Of a DNA stretch of 64,000 nucleotides, positions 1 through 8,596 are shown piece by piece. Made by a program: the position numbers and the translations under genes. The stretch spans positions 62,001 through 126,000 of the forward strand of contig CAYSAU010000002.1 in NCBI GenBank assembly GCA_964429135.1, read 5' to 3'. The stretch's first letter is position 1; each line of letters begins with the position of its first letter. The notes beneath the pieces are model-generated. The model saw only the letters and a program-made list of their open reading frames with translations, was not told the DNA's origin and ran no database searches. The stretch is from CAZSDU01 sp964429135 (GTDB lineage Bacteria > Bacteroidota > Bacteroidia > Bacteroidales > FEN-979).

Positions 1-63
1 AAAGTCTGGGGCCGGTATTTTCTGGCTGAAACAATAAAATTTTCCATGAATTTCAGGAGCTAA
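1..63 (+). CDS. possible 3' end of an upstream gene (partial)
   Basis: Frame 1 is open from the window edge to a TAA at 61-63 and would encode the last 20 residues of a protein, ending in FSMNFRS. The tail is rich in aromatic and basic residues. It is too short to assign to a family. It lies 66 bases upstream of the next gene on the same strand, so it could be the preceding member of the same transcription unit. An open frame of this length can arise by chance, hence the low confidence. Confidence 0.3.
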   Translation, partial: KVWGRYFLAETIKFSMNFRS

Positions 64-129
64 TCAAAAAGATGATTCAAAAGTACGAAAGTTTTTCTTT
101 TTTATGTACTTTGGCTGATTAAAGCCAAG

Positions 130-1443
130 ATGATGCTGCTGATTTTTTCTTCCTCCCTGACTTCACGGATGCATTACATTTTTAATCTGCTGTTGGGAGA
201 GATGCTGGGACTTGATTTCGCACTCACCGATAACCTGGATAAATTCAGGGAACATCCGGGACCAAAAATGATATACGGGAAAGAACCTTCCTCAGAAGAG
301 CTTTTTCTTGAGGCTTCAGGTCTTTTATCCGAAACCGGTATCTATCCTCATGAAATAGAGACAGGGATGCTGGATGGTTTACCTGTTATTTTTTCTGTCT
401 ATGAGCCTTCTTCCATGCTGTCCTTTGACCCTTTTTCTGCTTCTTTTTATATGGTTTCCCGCTATGAAGAATACAACAAGCATAAAAAGGATAAATACGG
501 CCGTTTCCAGATTACCGAAAGCATTGCCTGGAAGGGGAAATTTCTCTCCATGCCGATTGTTCACCTCTGGGCGGAAAAATTCCTGCAAAAAATTCAGGCT
601 TGTTTTCCTGAATTGGGATCAAATTCTCCTGATTACCGTTTTGTTCCCACGATTGATATCGATCATTTTTTTGCCTATCGCGGAAGGGATTGGCAGCGAA
701 TCCTGGGAAGCACTATCCGTTCCCTTCTTCGCAGGAACTTTAAAGATATTCGATGGAGATTCAGAGTTCTTTCAGGAGCTGAAAAGGATCCATATGATGT
801 TTATGATTATCTTATTGCCCTTCATCATAAGCTGAAGTTGCCAGCCCTGTATTTCGTTCTTTTTGCAAATTACGGGGGGCATGACAACAACATTTCCTTG
901 AAAAACAAAAGGTTTCATCATATCCTTCGTGAACTGGATTCATATCAGGGAGTCGGCATTCACCCTTCCCTCTCATCCAACAAACACAAGGAGAAACTGG
1001 AACATGAAATACGCGGCTTATCCTGCTTGCTTGAACGCGAAATTCTGTTCAGCCGTCAGCATTTTCTTAAGATATCTTTCCCCAGGACCTATCATAACCT
1101 GATCAGGATGGGAATCCGCGATGACTATTCCATGGGTTATGCATCGCATTTGGGTTTTCGTGCAGGGATAGCCATCCCGTTTTATTTTTTTGATCTTCCG
1201 AAAAATAAAGCGACCTCTCTCCGTGTTCATCCGGTTACCCTCATGGATGTAACGTTGAATGATTATCTTCGTCTAAGTCCCGAAAAAAGCCTCAATGCCA
1301 TTCGCCAAATGGTGACCATGGTAAAAGCCGTGAATGGAGAGTTTGTCAGCCTTTGGCACAATGAAAGTCTTTCGGAATTAGGACGTTGGAAAGGCTGGCG
1401 GATGGTTTACGAGGAAATGCTGAAGATGGCTGAAGAACCATAA
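130..1443 (+). CDS. polysaccharide deacetylase family protein (DUF7033-type N-terminus)
   Basis: The 437-residue product looks like the Bacteroidota proteins that join an N-terminal DUF7033-like region (about residues 1-165) to a NodB-like carbohydrate deacetylase domain (about 170-430). Seen in the sequence: TIDIDHFFAYRG at 174-185, in the place of the metal-binding Asp motif, GIHPS at 276-280 as a degenerate histidine motif, and DDYSMGYA plus GFRAG at about 331-346 as the substrate-groove motifs. There is no signal peptide, so the enzyme is probably cytoplasmic and acts on a nucleotide- or lipid-linked glycan; the substrate is unknown. It is followed after 5 bases by the acyltransferase-like gene and then upp, so the three probably share a transcript. 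The start is the first of two consecutive ATGs. Confidence 0.75.
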   Translation: MMLLIFSSSLTSRMHYIFNLLLGEMLGLDFALTDNLDKFREHPGPKMIYGKEPSSEELFLEASGLLSETGIYPHEIETGMLDGLPVIFSVYEPSSMLSFDPFSASFYMVSRYEEYNKHKKDKYGRFQITESIAWKGKFLSMPIVHLWAEKFLQKIQACFPELGSNSPDYRFVPTIDIDHFFAYRGRDWQRILGSTIRSLLRRNFKDIRWRFRVLSGAEKDPYDVYDYLIALHHKLKLPALYFVLFANYGGHDNNISLKNKRFHHILRELDSYQGVGIHPSLSSNKHKEKLEHEIRGLSCLLEREILFSRQHFLKISFPRTYHNLIRMGIRDDYSMGYASHLGFRAGIAIPFYFFDLPKNKATSLRVHPVTLMDVTLNDYLRLSPEKSLNAIRQMVTMVKAVNGEFVSLWHNESLSELGRWKGWRMVYEEMLKMAEEP

Positions 1444-1448
1444 ACGGG

Positions 1449-2396
1449 ATGATCCAATATGTAAAACAAAAACAGATTGATAAAGGCCGCTGGGATGATT
1501 GTGTCGCAAAAGCAGTCAATAGCAGGGTGTATGCGTTTTCCTGGTACCTCGACCGGGTTAGTCCGGGTTGGGAGGGACTGATTACCCATGATTACCAGTG
1601 TGTTTTTCCGCTGACACGGAAAGTTAAGGCAGGCATTCCATATCTTGCCCAGCCTTTTTTTGCCCAGCAACTGGGTTTATTCACTTCACTCCATCTCACT
1701 CCGTCCTTGGTGCAAGAATTTTTAGAAGCCATTCCAGGAAAATACCGCTTCATTGAGATTCATCTCAATGAAATGAATAAAGTTAATCCGGCGGACTTTC
1801 CTGTTCGTCCCCGACTGAATCACGAATTGGATCTGATCCGTGAATACCCTGATTTGTATTCCGGTTATAGCCAGAATACCCGCCGTAACCTTCGGAAAGC
1901 AGCAGAGAGAAATATCAGGATTGGACGAAAAACAGAGGCTGACGAGTTGATATCCCTGTTCAGAATCACTTTCGGGGACAAGGAAGGGAAACTGAAATTC
2001 AAACATTATGCCATGCTCCAGGAACTCATACAATACTGTACAGTGCAGGGGATGGGGCATATCCTGGGCGCTTATGATACAGAAGGTAGGTTGACGGCTT
2101 CAGCTTTTATTCTGAAAGCCGGTTCCAGACTATATTTCTTATTTGCCGCTTCCGCTCCTGAAGCCCGGGAAAACGGCGGAATGTTCCTGCTCCTGGATCA
2201 CCTGATACGGACCTATGCCGGACAGGCAATGACGCTTGATTTTGAAGGAGGAAACGATCCCAATCTTGGCCGGTTTTATAAAAGTTTCGGGGCCTTGGAA
2301 TGCTCCTACACCCTGTTGCAGATAAATCGTTTGCCCTGGTTTATCAATAAAGGAGTTAACTTTGTCAAAAAGTTCAGACATTCATTTAAGGTATAA
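1449..2396 (+). CDS. FemAB/GNAT-like acyltransferase
   Basis: The 315-residue product resembles the Bacteroidota GNAT/FemAB-like (BioF2-like) acyltransferases. The best visible markers are the basic segment NTRRNLRKA at about 143-151 and a C-terminal stretch DFEGGNDPNLGRFYKSFGA, which matches the conserved substrate-site region of FemAB-type enzymes. No signal peptide or membrane segment is seen, so it is cytoplasmic. Family members transfer an acyl or aminoacyl group to an amine of a cell-wall or glycan precursor; the actual donor and acceptor cannot be read from the sequence. It sits 5 bases after the deacetylase-like gene and 3 bases before upp, which suggests translational coupling. A role in modifying a surface glycan together with the deacetylase is an inference from adjacency. 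Confidence 0.7.
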   Translation: MIQYVKQKQIDKGRWDDCVAKAVNSRVYAFSWYLDRVSPGWEGLITHDYQCVFPLTRKVKAGIPYLAQPFFAQQLGLFTSLHLTPSLVQEFLEAIPGKYRFIEIHLNEMNKVNPADFPVRPRLNHELDLIREYPDLYSGYSQNTRRNLRKAAERNIRIGRKTEADELISLFRITFGDKEGKLKFKHYAMLQELIQYCTVQGMGHILGAYDTEGRLTASAFILKAGSRLYFLFAASAPEARENGGMFLLLDHLIRTYAGQAMTLDFEGGNDPNLGRFYKSFGALECSYTLLQINRLPWFINKGVNFVKKFRHSFKV

Positions 2397-2399
2397 TCC

Positions 2400-3050
2400 A
2401 TGGTAACGATCCTATCAGCCCAAAATTCAATCATCAATCAGTACATCGGAGAACTCAGGGATGTGGAAATACAGAAAGACAGCATGAGGTTCAGGTATAA
2501 CCTGGAGCGCCTGGGTTCCTTGTTTGCTTATCATATCAGCATGGGAATGGTCTATGAAACCCGAGATGTGACTACGCCACTCGGTATCGCTAATGTTCCC
2601 ATGCTTAAAGAGTATCCTGTGCTGGCCACCATTCTCAGGGCTGGTTTGCCTTTTCACCAGGGATTTCTGAATGTCTTTGACAGGTCGGAGAATGCTTTTA
2701 TTTCAGCCTATCGCAAGCATCATAAAGACGGAAGTTTCACCATTGCCATTGAATATTCTTCCGTGACCGACATTGATGGTAAGATTGTCATTCTATCTGA
2801 TCCGATGCTGGCAACCGGTTTATCCATGGTCAATGCTTACCGCGAACTGCTGACCAAGGGGAAACCGCGTTACACCCACTTTGCTTCTATCCTGGGGAGC
2901 GTGGAAGGTTTAAACTACCTGAAAAAACACCTGCCCCGTAAGGATGTCAGTATCTGGATCGGAGCCCTCGATGATGAAATGACCGCCCAATCTTATATCG
3001 TTCCCGGATTGGGGGATGCAGGAGATCTTGCTTTCGGGAAGAAACAATAA
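2400..3050 (+). CDS. upp: uracil phosphoribosyltransferase
   Basis: UPRTase makes UMP from uracil and PRPP in cytoplasmic pyrimidine salvage. The 216-residue length is normal for the family. The PRPP-binding loop DPMLATG is at 134-140. The family segments TRDVTTPLG (about 54-62) and ATILRAGLPFHQG (about 76-88) are intact, as is the uracil-site region near the C-terminus (IWIGALDDEM). The gene starts 3 bases after the acyltransferase-like gene, and its 3' end is followed after 10 bases by the permease gene, so it lies inside an operon of otherwise envelope-related genes. All key residues that can be seen are present. Confidence 0.95.
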   Translation: MVTILSAQNSIINQYIGELRDVEIQKDSMRFRYNLERLGSLFAYHISMGMVYETRDVTTPLGIANVPMLKEYPVLATILRAGLPFHQGFLNVFDRSENAFISAYRKHHKDGSFTIAIEYSSVTDIDGKIVILSDPMLATGLSMVNAYRELLTKGKPRYTHFASILGSVEGLNYLKKHLPRKDVSIWIGALDDEMTAQSYIVPGLGDAGDLAFGKKQ

Positions 3051-3060
3051 ATTTCAGCTT

Positions 3061-4305
3061 ATGAAAAACACCCTGGTTAAAGAAAATGTCAGGATATCCA
3101 TCGACTCAATCCGTTCCCATCTTTTAAGGACCATACTCACGATCCTTATCATTGCCTTTGGCATTATGGCACTGGTAGGAATCCTTACCGCCACGGATTC
3201 TATCAAGCATTTCCTGACCCAGAATTTCTCCATGATGGGAGCCAACACATTCACCATCCGTAACCGTTCCATGAATGTTCATATCGGAAACCAGCAAAAT
3301 GCCCAGAAAAGATATGAACCCATAACCTATAGTCAAGCCCAGGAGTTCAAAGAGCGATATACCTTCCCGGCTTATACTTCGGCATGGACCTGGGCTTCAG
3401 GGACGGCAACACTTAAATATGAATCCAATAAAACCAATCCGAACGTTAGGGTAATCGGGACCGATGATAATTATCTTATCACCTCGGGAGAGGAAATTGA
3501 AAAAGGAAGAAATTTCTCTTCCCATGAGGTTGTTTATGGCGCAAGCGCGGTCATCATTGGAGCAGAACTGGTTACTAACTTGTTTAAAAAGAAAGAAGAT
3601 CCCATTGGTAGGATTATTACCATTGGTCCCGGAAAATATAAAGTGATAGGAGTTCTGAAATCAAAAGGATCCAGTGCGGGATTCAGTGGAGACCGAACCT
3701 GTTTTATCCCGCTGACCAACGTCCGGACCTCTTTTCCTCGCCCAAACATGTCGTTCAACATCAATATCATGGCCAAACGTACCGATCAGGTGGAAGCAGC
3801 CATCGGGGAAGCCACAGCCATTTTGAGAAACATCAGAAAAGTTGCGGTTGGACTGGAAGATACTTTCGAAATCACCAAAAGCGATAATATTGCAAAAATG
3901 CTGATTGAAAATATCAAATACGTCACCATGGCAGCAACATTGATCGGGCTGATCACCCTGGTAGGTGCTGCCATCGGATTGATGAACATCATGCTTGTTT
4001 CGGTGACGGAAAGAACAAGGGAGATCGGTATCCGAAAAGCCATTGGAGCCACCAAACGCGTGATTCGTAACCAGTTTCTGGTGGAGGCCATCGTAATCGG
4101 ACAACTGGGAGGATTGCTGGGGATTTTTCTGGGTATTCTGATTGGAAATGTTATCTCTTTACTGATTGGCAGCGCTTTTATCATCCCCTGGGTCTGGATT
4201 ATTACCGGCGTACTGTTATGCTTTGCAGTTGCCCTGGTGAGCGGAATAATTCCGGCAAGAAAAGCAGCTAACCTTGATCCCATCGAATCCCTCAGGTATG
4301 AATAA
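3061..4305 (+). CDS. ABC transporter permease, MacB/FtsX type
   Basis: The 414-residue protein has the MacB_PCD plus FtsX layout: one N-terminal membrane segment (about residues 18-42), a large extracytoplasmic domain (about 50-280), and three C-terminal membrane segments. Family sequences GLMNIMLVSVTERTREIGI and RKAIGAT occur just after the second membrane segment, and the protein ends with the usual PARKAANLDPIESLRYE tail. Such permeases work as dimers with a LolD/MacB-type ATPase in mechanotransmission, efflux or lipoprotein release. No ATPase gene lies next to it, so its partner must be elsewhere. The ATG at 3061 is preferred over an in-frame start at 3016, because 3016 lies inside upp and adds a non-conserved 15-residue leader. 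Confidence 0.9.
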   Translation: MKNTLVKENVRISIDSIRSHLLRTILTILIIAFGIMALVGILTATDSIKHFLTQNFSMMGANTFTIRNRSMNVHIGNQQNAQKRYEPITYSQAQEFKERYTFPAYTSAWTWASGTATLKYESNKTNPNVRVIGTDDNYLITSGEEIEKGRNFSSHEVVYGASAVIIGAELVTNLFKKKEDPIGRIITIGPGKYKVIGVLKSKGSSAGFSGDRTCFIPLTNVRTSFPRPNMSFNINIMAKRTDQVEAAIGEATAILRNIRKVAVGLEDTFEITKSDNIAKMLIENIKYVTMAATLIGLITLVGAAIGLMNIMLVSVTERTREIGIRKAIGATKRVIRNQFLVEAIVIGQLGGLLGIFLGILIGNVISLLIGSAFIIPWVWIITGVLLCFAVALVSGIIPARKAANLDPIESLRYE

Positions 4306-4316
4306 GATATGATGCC

Positions 4317-5768
4317 ATGGATGTGAATAAAGTCATATCCATGCTCCGTAAAGAGTTTCCATATTCACCGACTTCAGGACAGGAAAGATTGCTTGGCGAA
4401 TTGGCTGTTTTTCTGACCATTTCGTGGAAACAGGAAAATGCACTGTTCGTCTTGAAAGGCTATGCAGGCACAGGGAAAACGACCGTGGTCAGGGCTTTGG
4501 TCGATGTCCTTCCGCAGATGGGAAAAAAAATACAGCTGTTGGCTCCTACAGGCAGGGCGGCTAAAGTTCTGGCCAGTTATACCCAAAAACAAGCCAATAC
4601 GATTCACCGTAAGATATATTTTGCAAGGACCAATAAAGAGGGTAGAATTGATCTGAAACTTCAGGTCAATTATCACAAACATACCCTCTTCATCGTGGAT
4701 GAAGCTTCTATGATCCAGCATCTGACTTCATCCGATGGGTTGCTTTTCGGAGGTCGTAATCTCCTCGATGATCTTTTTCGTTATGTCCAGAGCGGGGAAA
4801 ATTGCCGTCTTCTTTTTATTGGCGACACGGCACAGCTTCCTCCTGTCGGACTTGATTACAGTCCCGCCCTTGACCAAGCTTTCCTCCAGAAATCATATCA
4901 CCTGAGCATTGACTCCTTTGAACTGACGGAGGTAGTCCGTCAGTCTCGGCAATCAGGAATTCTTTTAAATGCCACCCATATCCGTCAGCAACTCCTTAAT
5001 CGGGAAATGAATTTCCCGGTTTTTTCCATAGCCAACTGCAAGGATGTCAGATGTATTTCCGCTTCAGACCTGGAGGAAATCCTGAATGATACCTATACCC
5101 GACTGGGAAAAGAAAATAATGTAGTCATATGCCGTTCCAATAAACGGGCAAACATTTTTAACCGGGAAATCAGGAAACGGATTCTGTTTTTTGAAGGAGA
5201 AATCTCAACCGGCGATTATCTGATGATAGTCAAGAACAACTATTTCTGGCTCCCGGAAAGTTCTTCTGCCGGATTTATAGCCAATGGAGATATCGTTGAA
5301 ATTGTAAGGATCAGAAAGACAGAAGATATTTTTAGTTTTCATTTCGCCGATATCACCATCCGCTTTCTTGATTATCCTGAGGAAAAGGAACTGGACGTGA
5401 AAATTATCCTGGATACGCTCATGACGGAATCTGCCGCCCTCACCCAGGCTGAAAATAACCGGCTTTTTAATACGGTTATGGAAGATTACCAGGATATTCC
5501 TTCCCGTAAGGAAAGACTGGAAAAAGTCAAATCCAATCCTTTTTTCAATGCTTTACAGGTGAAATATGCCTATGCGCTGACCTGCCATAAAACCCAGGGA
5601 GGGCAATGGGATACTGTTTTTATCGATCAGGGATGGATGGCTGAAAACAGGATGAACGCGGATTACCTCAGGTGGTTATACACCGCGGTAACCCGCGCTA
5701 CTAAAACATTATACCTCGTGAATTTTGAAGACAGGTTTTTCGATCATCCTACCAGCTCAGGAGGGTAA
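4317..5768 (+). CDS. RecD/Dda-like ATP-dependent DNA helicase
   Basis: The 483-residue protein is a superfamily 1B helicase of the AAA_30 plus UvrD_C_2 type. Visible motifs are the Walker A GYAGTGKTT at 48-56, LLAPTGRAAKVLA (motif Ia) at about 74-86, the Walker B IVDEASM at about 126-132, GDTAQLPPVG (motif III) at 169-178, and the C-terminal motifs LTCHKTQGGQWD and YTAVTRATKTLYLV. It lacks the long N-terminal domains of RecD2 and is the short, Dda-like form common in Bacteroidota. It probably acts in DNA repair or replication restart; the precise role is unknown. It is the last gene of the rightward run, and its 3' end overlaps the convergent barrel gene by 20 bases. Confidence 0.88.
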   Translation: MDVNKVISMLRKEFPYSPTSGQERLLGELAVFLTISWKQENALFVLKGYAGTGKTTVVRALVDVLPQMGKKIQLLAPTGRAAKVLASYTQKQANTIHRKIYFARTNKEGRIDLKLQVNYHKHTLFIVDEASMIQHLTSSDGLLFGGRNLLDDLFRYVQSGENCRLLFIGDTAQLPPVGLDYSPALDQAFLQKSYHLSIDSFELTEVVRQSRQSGILLNATHIRQQLLNREMNFPVFSIANCKDVRCISASDLEEILNDTYTRLGKENNVVICRSNKRANIFNREIRKRILFFEGEISTGDYLMIVKNNYFWLPESSSAGFIANGDIVEIVRIRKTEDIFSFHFADITIRFLDYPEEKELDVKIILDTLMTESAALTQAENNRLFNTVMEDYQDIPSRKERLEKVKSNPFFNALQVKYAYALTCHKTQGGQWDTVFIDQGWMAENRMNADYLRWLYTAVTRATKTLYLVNFEDRFFDHPTSSGG

Positions 5769-6690
5769 TCCCTACATTCCATGGATAAATCTCCGGACCC
5801 TGGTTTTTCTGGAACATCTGAGTCAGGGAATAAGTCGCCCAGAGATTTAAATGTGACCAACCGACCCTCAAGGTAGCATCCAATTTAAAAGGTGAGAGGT
5901 GATAAGCTCCACGGGAACGAACCACTTTGTCGTTGACGTAATAAGACGCAACCCGGTTGCCTTTGCTGTCCACCAGATAATAGGTCTGATCCGTATTTTT
6001 ATAAACCTGCTTGGTATAGGAACCTATCCTTACCCCTGCAATGACCCCCAGGGTGAAGTGGAAGCTGCTGATGTTCCTTCTGGCGTTGGTCTGGTATTCA
6101 AATAAAAGCGGCAGGTTCAGATAGGAAACAAACAGTTTGTTCCGCAACAGGTTGACATAATTCCCGTCCTGATCCTGTACTTTATATGCAACCAGCATGG
6201 AGGAATCTTTCAGCATGACATAATTATTTGTAAAATAATAATTACTGAACTGGAATCCGAGACCGGTAGTAAAGCCAAGATGATTTTTATACAGATTGGC
6301 ATTGAATTCAAAGAAATTCAGGTTGACTACCAGGGAGCGTGCGGTATTCATGTTCAGGTAATCGTTTTTGGGGGAGAAATTCATGTTAAAATCAGGCGTC
6401 ACATAACCATTGAAACCAAGATCCAGCCCTGCCCAATGACCATTGTATTTTTTCTTTTTCATAAATGGCCAGTTGCCGAAATTGACCGGATTCATCTTTT
6501 TTTTATTTACATAAATCACCAGGGAGTCTTCGCCGTGTTTTTCCATGCGTACCCCTTTCATGACCCATCGGGTGGAATCGCACTGAAAATGTTTATGATT
6601 TCCTCTTTTTCTTTCAGACTGTGCTTCAGCTCCACCTGAAATGACAAAGAGAAGTATAAATAGGATGAGAAATTTGACAGAATTTTTCAT
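5749..6690 (-). CDS. outer-membrane beta-barrel protein
   Basis: The 313-residue product begins with a typical signal peptide (lysine, then a hydrophobic run, ending near GGAEAQ). The mature part has alternating hydrophobic and polar residues with many aromatic residues, as in an 8-10 strand barrel, including AGLDLGFNGYVTP and strand ends such as LNLPLLFEYQ. This fits the broad PorT/OMP_b-brl_2 group of Bacteroidota. The C-terminus GITLLSW ends on an aromatic residue, as many barrels do. The function is unknown. It is transcribed opposite to the helicase gene and overlaps its end by 20 bases. Nothing specific ties it to T9SS, so I give no symbol. Confidence 0.7.
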   Translation of the reverse strand: MKNSVKFLILFILLFVISGGAEAQSERKRGNHKHFQCDSTRWVMKGVRMEKHGEDSLVIYVNKKKMNPVNFGNWPFMKKKKYNGHWAGLDLGFNGYVTPDFNMNFSPKNDYLNMNTARSLVVNLNFFEFNANLYKNHLGFTTGLGFQFSNYYFTNNYVMLKDSSMLVAYKVQDQDGNYVNLLRNKLFVSYLNLPLLFEYQTNARRNISSFHFTLGVIAGVRIGSYTKQVYKNTDQTYYLVDSKGNRVASYYVNDKVVRSRGAYHLSPFKLDATLRVGWSHLNLWATYSLTQMFQKNQGPEIYPWNVGITLLSW

Positions 6691-6761
6691 ATTTTAAGTT
6701 TTTAAGTTAATAGATAAAAACAAAGACGAAAAAATCAATGAATAATTACAAAAATAAAAAA

Positions 6762-8552
6762 TTATGAATCAAGCTTCAATACGGCAAGAAATGCTTTTTG
6801 AGGAACTTCTATATTTCCGATCTGCCGCATGCGCTTTTTCCCTTTTTTTTGTTTCTCAAGAAGCTTGCGCTTCCGGGTGATATCTCCTCCATAGCACTTG
6901 GCAGTAACATCTTTTCGCACGGCTTTCACGGTTTCGCGCGCAATGACCTTGGCGCCGATGGCAGCCTGTATGGCTACTTCATATTGCTGGCGGGGAATAA
7001 ATTCCTTTAGTTTCAGGCAAAATCTTCTTCCGAAATCGTATGCATTGTTACGCGTGATCAGACAGGATAAGGCATCCACAATATCGCCATTGAGCAGGAT
7101 GTCGAGCTTGACCAGATCGGCGGTCTGATAACCGGAAGGATAATAATCGAAAGAAGCATAACCCTTGGAAATGCTTTTCAGCCTGTCGTAAAAATCAAAG
7201 ACGATCTCACCCAGGGGAAGCTCCACGGTCAGTTCGATACGGTCAGTAGTCAGGTAAACCTGGTTTTTCAGTAAGCCTCTTTTATCGATGCACAGGGTCA
7301 TAATGGGACCGATATACTCTGATTTAGTGATGATATTGGCCGTGATGGTAGGTTCTTCAATATGATCAATATAGTTTGGTTCCGGTAAACCGGAAGGATT
7401 ATAAACATCATTGACTTCCCCTTTGGTGGTATACACTTTATAGGACACGTTGGGAACCGTGGTGATGACATCCATATCAAATTCACGATCCAGTCTTTCC
7501 TGGACTATTTCCATATGTAACAGTCCCAGGAATCCACAACGGAAACCAAAACCAAGGGCAGCAGAAGCTTCGGGCTCGTAAGATAATGAGGCGTCATTTA
7601 GCTTCAGTTTATCCAGGGAGTCGCGCAATTCTTCATAATCATCGGCATCAGTCGGGTAAATCCCGGCAAATACCATAGGTTTGGCACCCCTGAAGCCTTC
7701 GATAACCTCCCGGGTTGGTCTTTCCACATGGGTGATGGTATCTCCGACCTGTACTTCCTTACTGGATTTGATACCGGAAATGATATATCCCACATTTCCC
7801 GTACCTACAACATCCCTTGCTTCCTGTTTTAAACGGAGAATTCCGATTTCATCAGCATGATAATCCATTCCTGTAGCCACAAATTTCACATGATCCCCTT
7901 TCTTGATAGATCCGTTGAAAATTCGATAATAGGCTACCACCCCACGAAAGGGGTTATAATGAGAGTCGAAGATGATGGCTTGAAGGGGGGCGTCAGCAGA
8001 ACCTTTGGGACATGGAATTTTCAGGATTATTTCATGCAATAACTCTTTAATCCCATAACCGATTTTGGCACTTACTTCCAGGATTTCTTCTTTATCACAG
8101 CCCAGGAGATCAATGATCTGGTCTTTTACCTCTTCCACCATGGCATTCTCCATGTCGATTTTATTCAGAACAGGAATAATGGCCAGGTTGTGATCAATGG
8201 CCAGGTAGAGGTTGGAAATGGTTTGGGCCTGAATGCCCTGGGTAGCGTCAACTACCAGCAGGGCACCCTCACAGGCAGCAATGGCCCGGGATACTTCATA
8301 GGAAAAATCAACATGTCCAGGGGTATCGATCAGGTTCAGAATATAAGACTGCCCGTCCAGTTGAAAATCCATTTGGATAGCATGACTTTTTATGGTAATA
8401 CCGCGTTCGCGTTCCAACTCCATATCATCCAGCACCTGTGCCTGAAAATCACGGGCGGAAACGGTATTGGTCATCTCCAACAGACGGTCGGCAAGCGTGG
8501 ATTTCCCATGATCAATATGGGCAATGATACAAAAATTCCTGATGTTTTTCAC
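6762..8552 (-). CDS. lepA: elongation factor 4 (LepA)
   Basis: LepA is a ribosome-bound GTPase that remobilises stalled or mistranslocated ribosomes. The 596-residue length is exact for the family. G motifs are visible: AHIDHGKSTLADRL (G1) at about residues 11-24, DTPGHVDF (G3) near 76-83, and NKID (G4). The LepA-specific C-terminal domain is present, with EYIGPIMTLC and the basic end KRMRQIGNIEVPQKAFLAVL. The start codon is GTG at 8552; the protein starting there aligns with the usual N-terminus. An exact -7 promoter box lies only about 6 bases upstream, so the mRNA may be almost leaderless. Confidence 0.97.
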   Translation of the reverse strand: MKNIRNFCIIAHIDHGKSTLADRLLEMTNTVSARDFQAQVLDDMELERERGITIKSHAIQMDFQLDGQSYILNLIDTPGHVDFSYEVSRAIAACEGALLVVDATQGIQAQTISNLYLAIDHNLAIIPVLNKIDMENAMVEEVKDQIIDLLGCDKEEILEVSAKIGYGIKELLHEIILKIPCPKGSADAPLQAIIFDSHYNPFRGVVAYYRIFNGSIKKGDHVKFVATGMDYHADEIGILRLKQEARDVVGTGNVGYIISGIKSSKEVQVGDTITHVERPTREVIEGFRGAKPMVFAGIYPTDADDYEELRDSLDKLKLNDASLSYEPEASAALGFGFRCGFLGLLHMEIVQERLDREFDMDVITTVPNVSYKVYTTKGEVNDVYNPSGLPEPNYIDHIEEPTITANIITKSEYIGPIMTLCIDKRGLLKNQVYLTTDRIELTVELPLGEIVFDFYDRLKSISKGYASFDYYPSGYQTADLVKLDILLNGDIVDALSCLITRNNAYDFGRRFCLKLKEFIPRQQYEVAIQAAIGAKVIARETVKAVRKDVTAKCYGGDITRKRKLLEKQKKGKKRMRQIGNIEVPQKAFLAVLKLDS

Positions 8553-8557
8553 GGGAG

Positions 8558-8565
8558 CAAAGATA
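8558..8565 (-). promoter_or_regulatory. -7 promoter box of lepA
   Basis: The minus strand reads TATCTTTG, an exact match to the Bacteroidota TAnnTTTG element. It ends only about 5 bases before the lepA GTG. Transcription would begin within a few bases of the start codon. No clear TTG at -33 is seen. Confidence 0.5.
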
Positions 8566-8596
8566 CGAATTCCGATGAGAAATGTTTCATTGAATA

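Noticed and set aside
111..129. Hairpin CTTTGGCT/AGCCAAG just before the first gene
   Set aside because: Short stem of about 6-7 bp with AT-rich surroundings and no T-tract; probably chance, though it sits directly before the start codon.
3661..4283. Minus-strand open frames inside the permease gene
   Set aside because: They are antisense to a well-supported permease gene and have no start context or recognisable domain.
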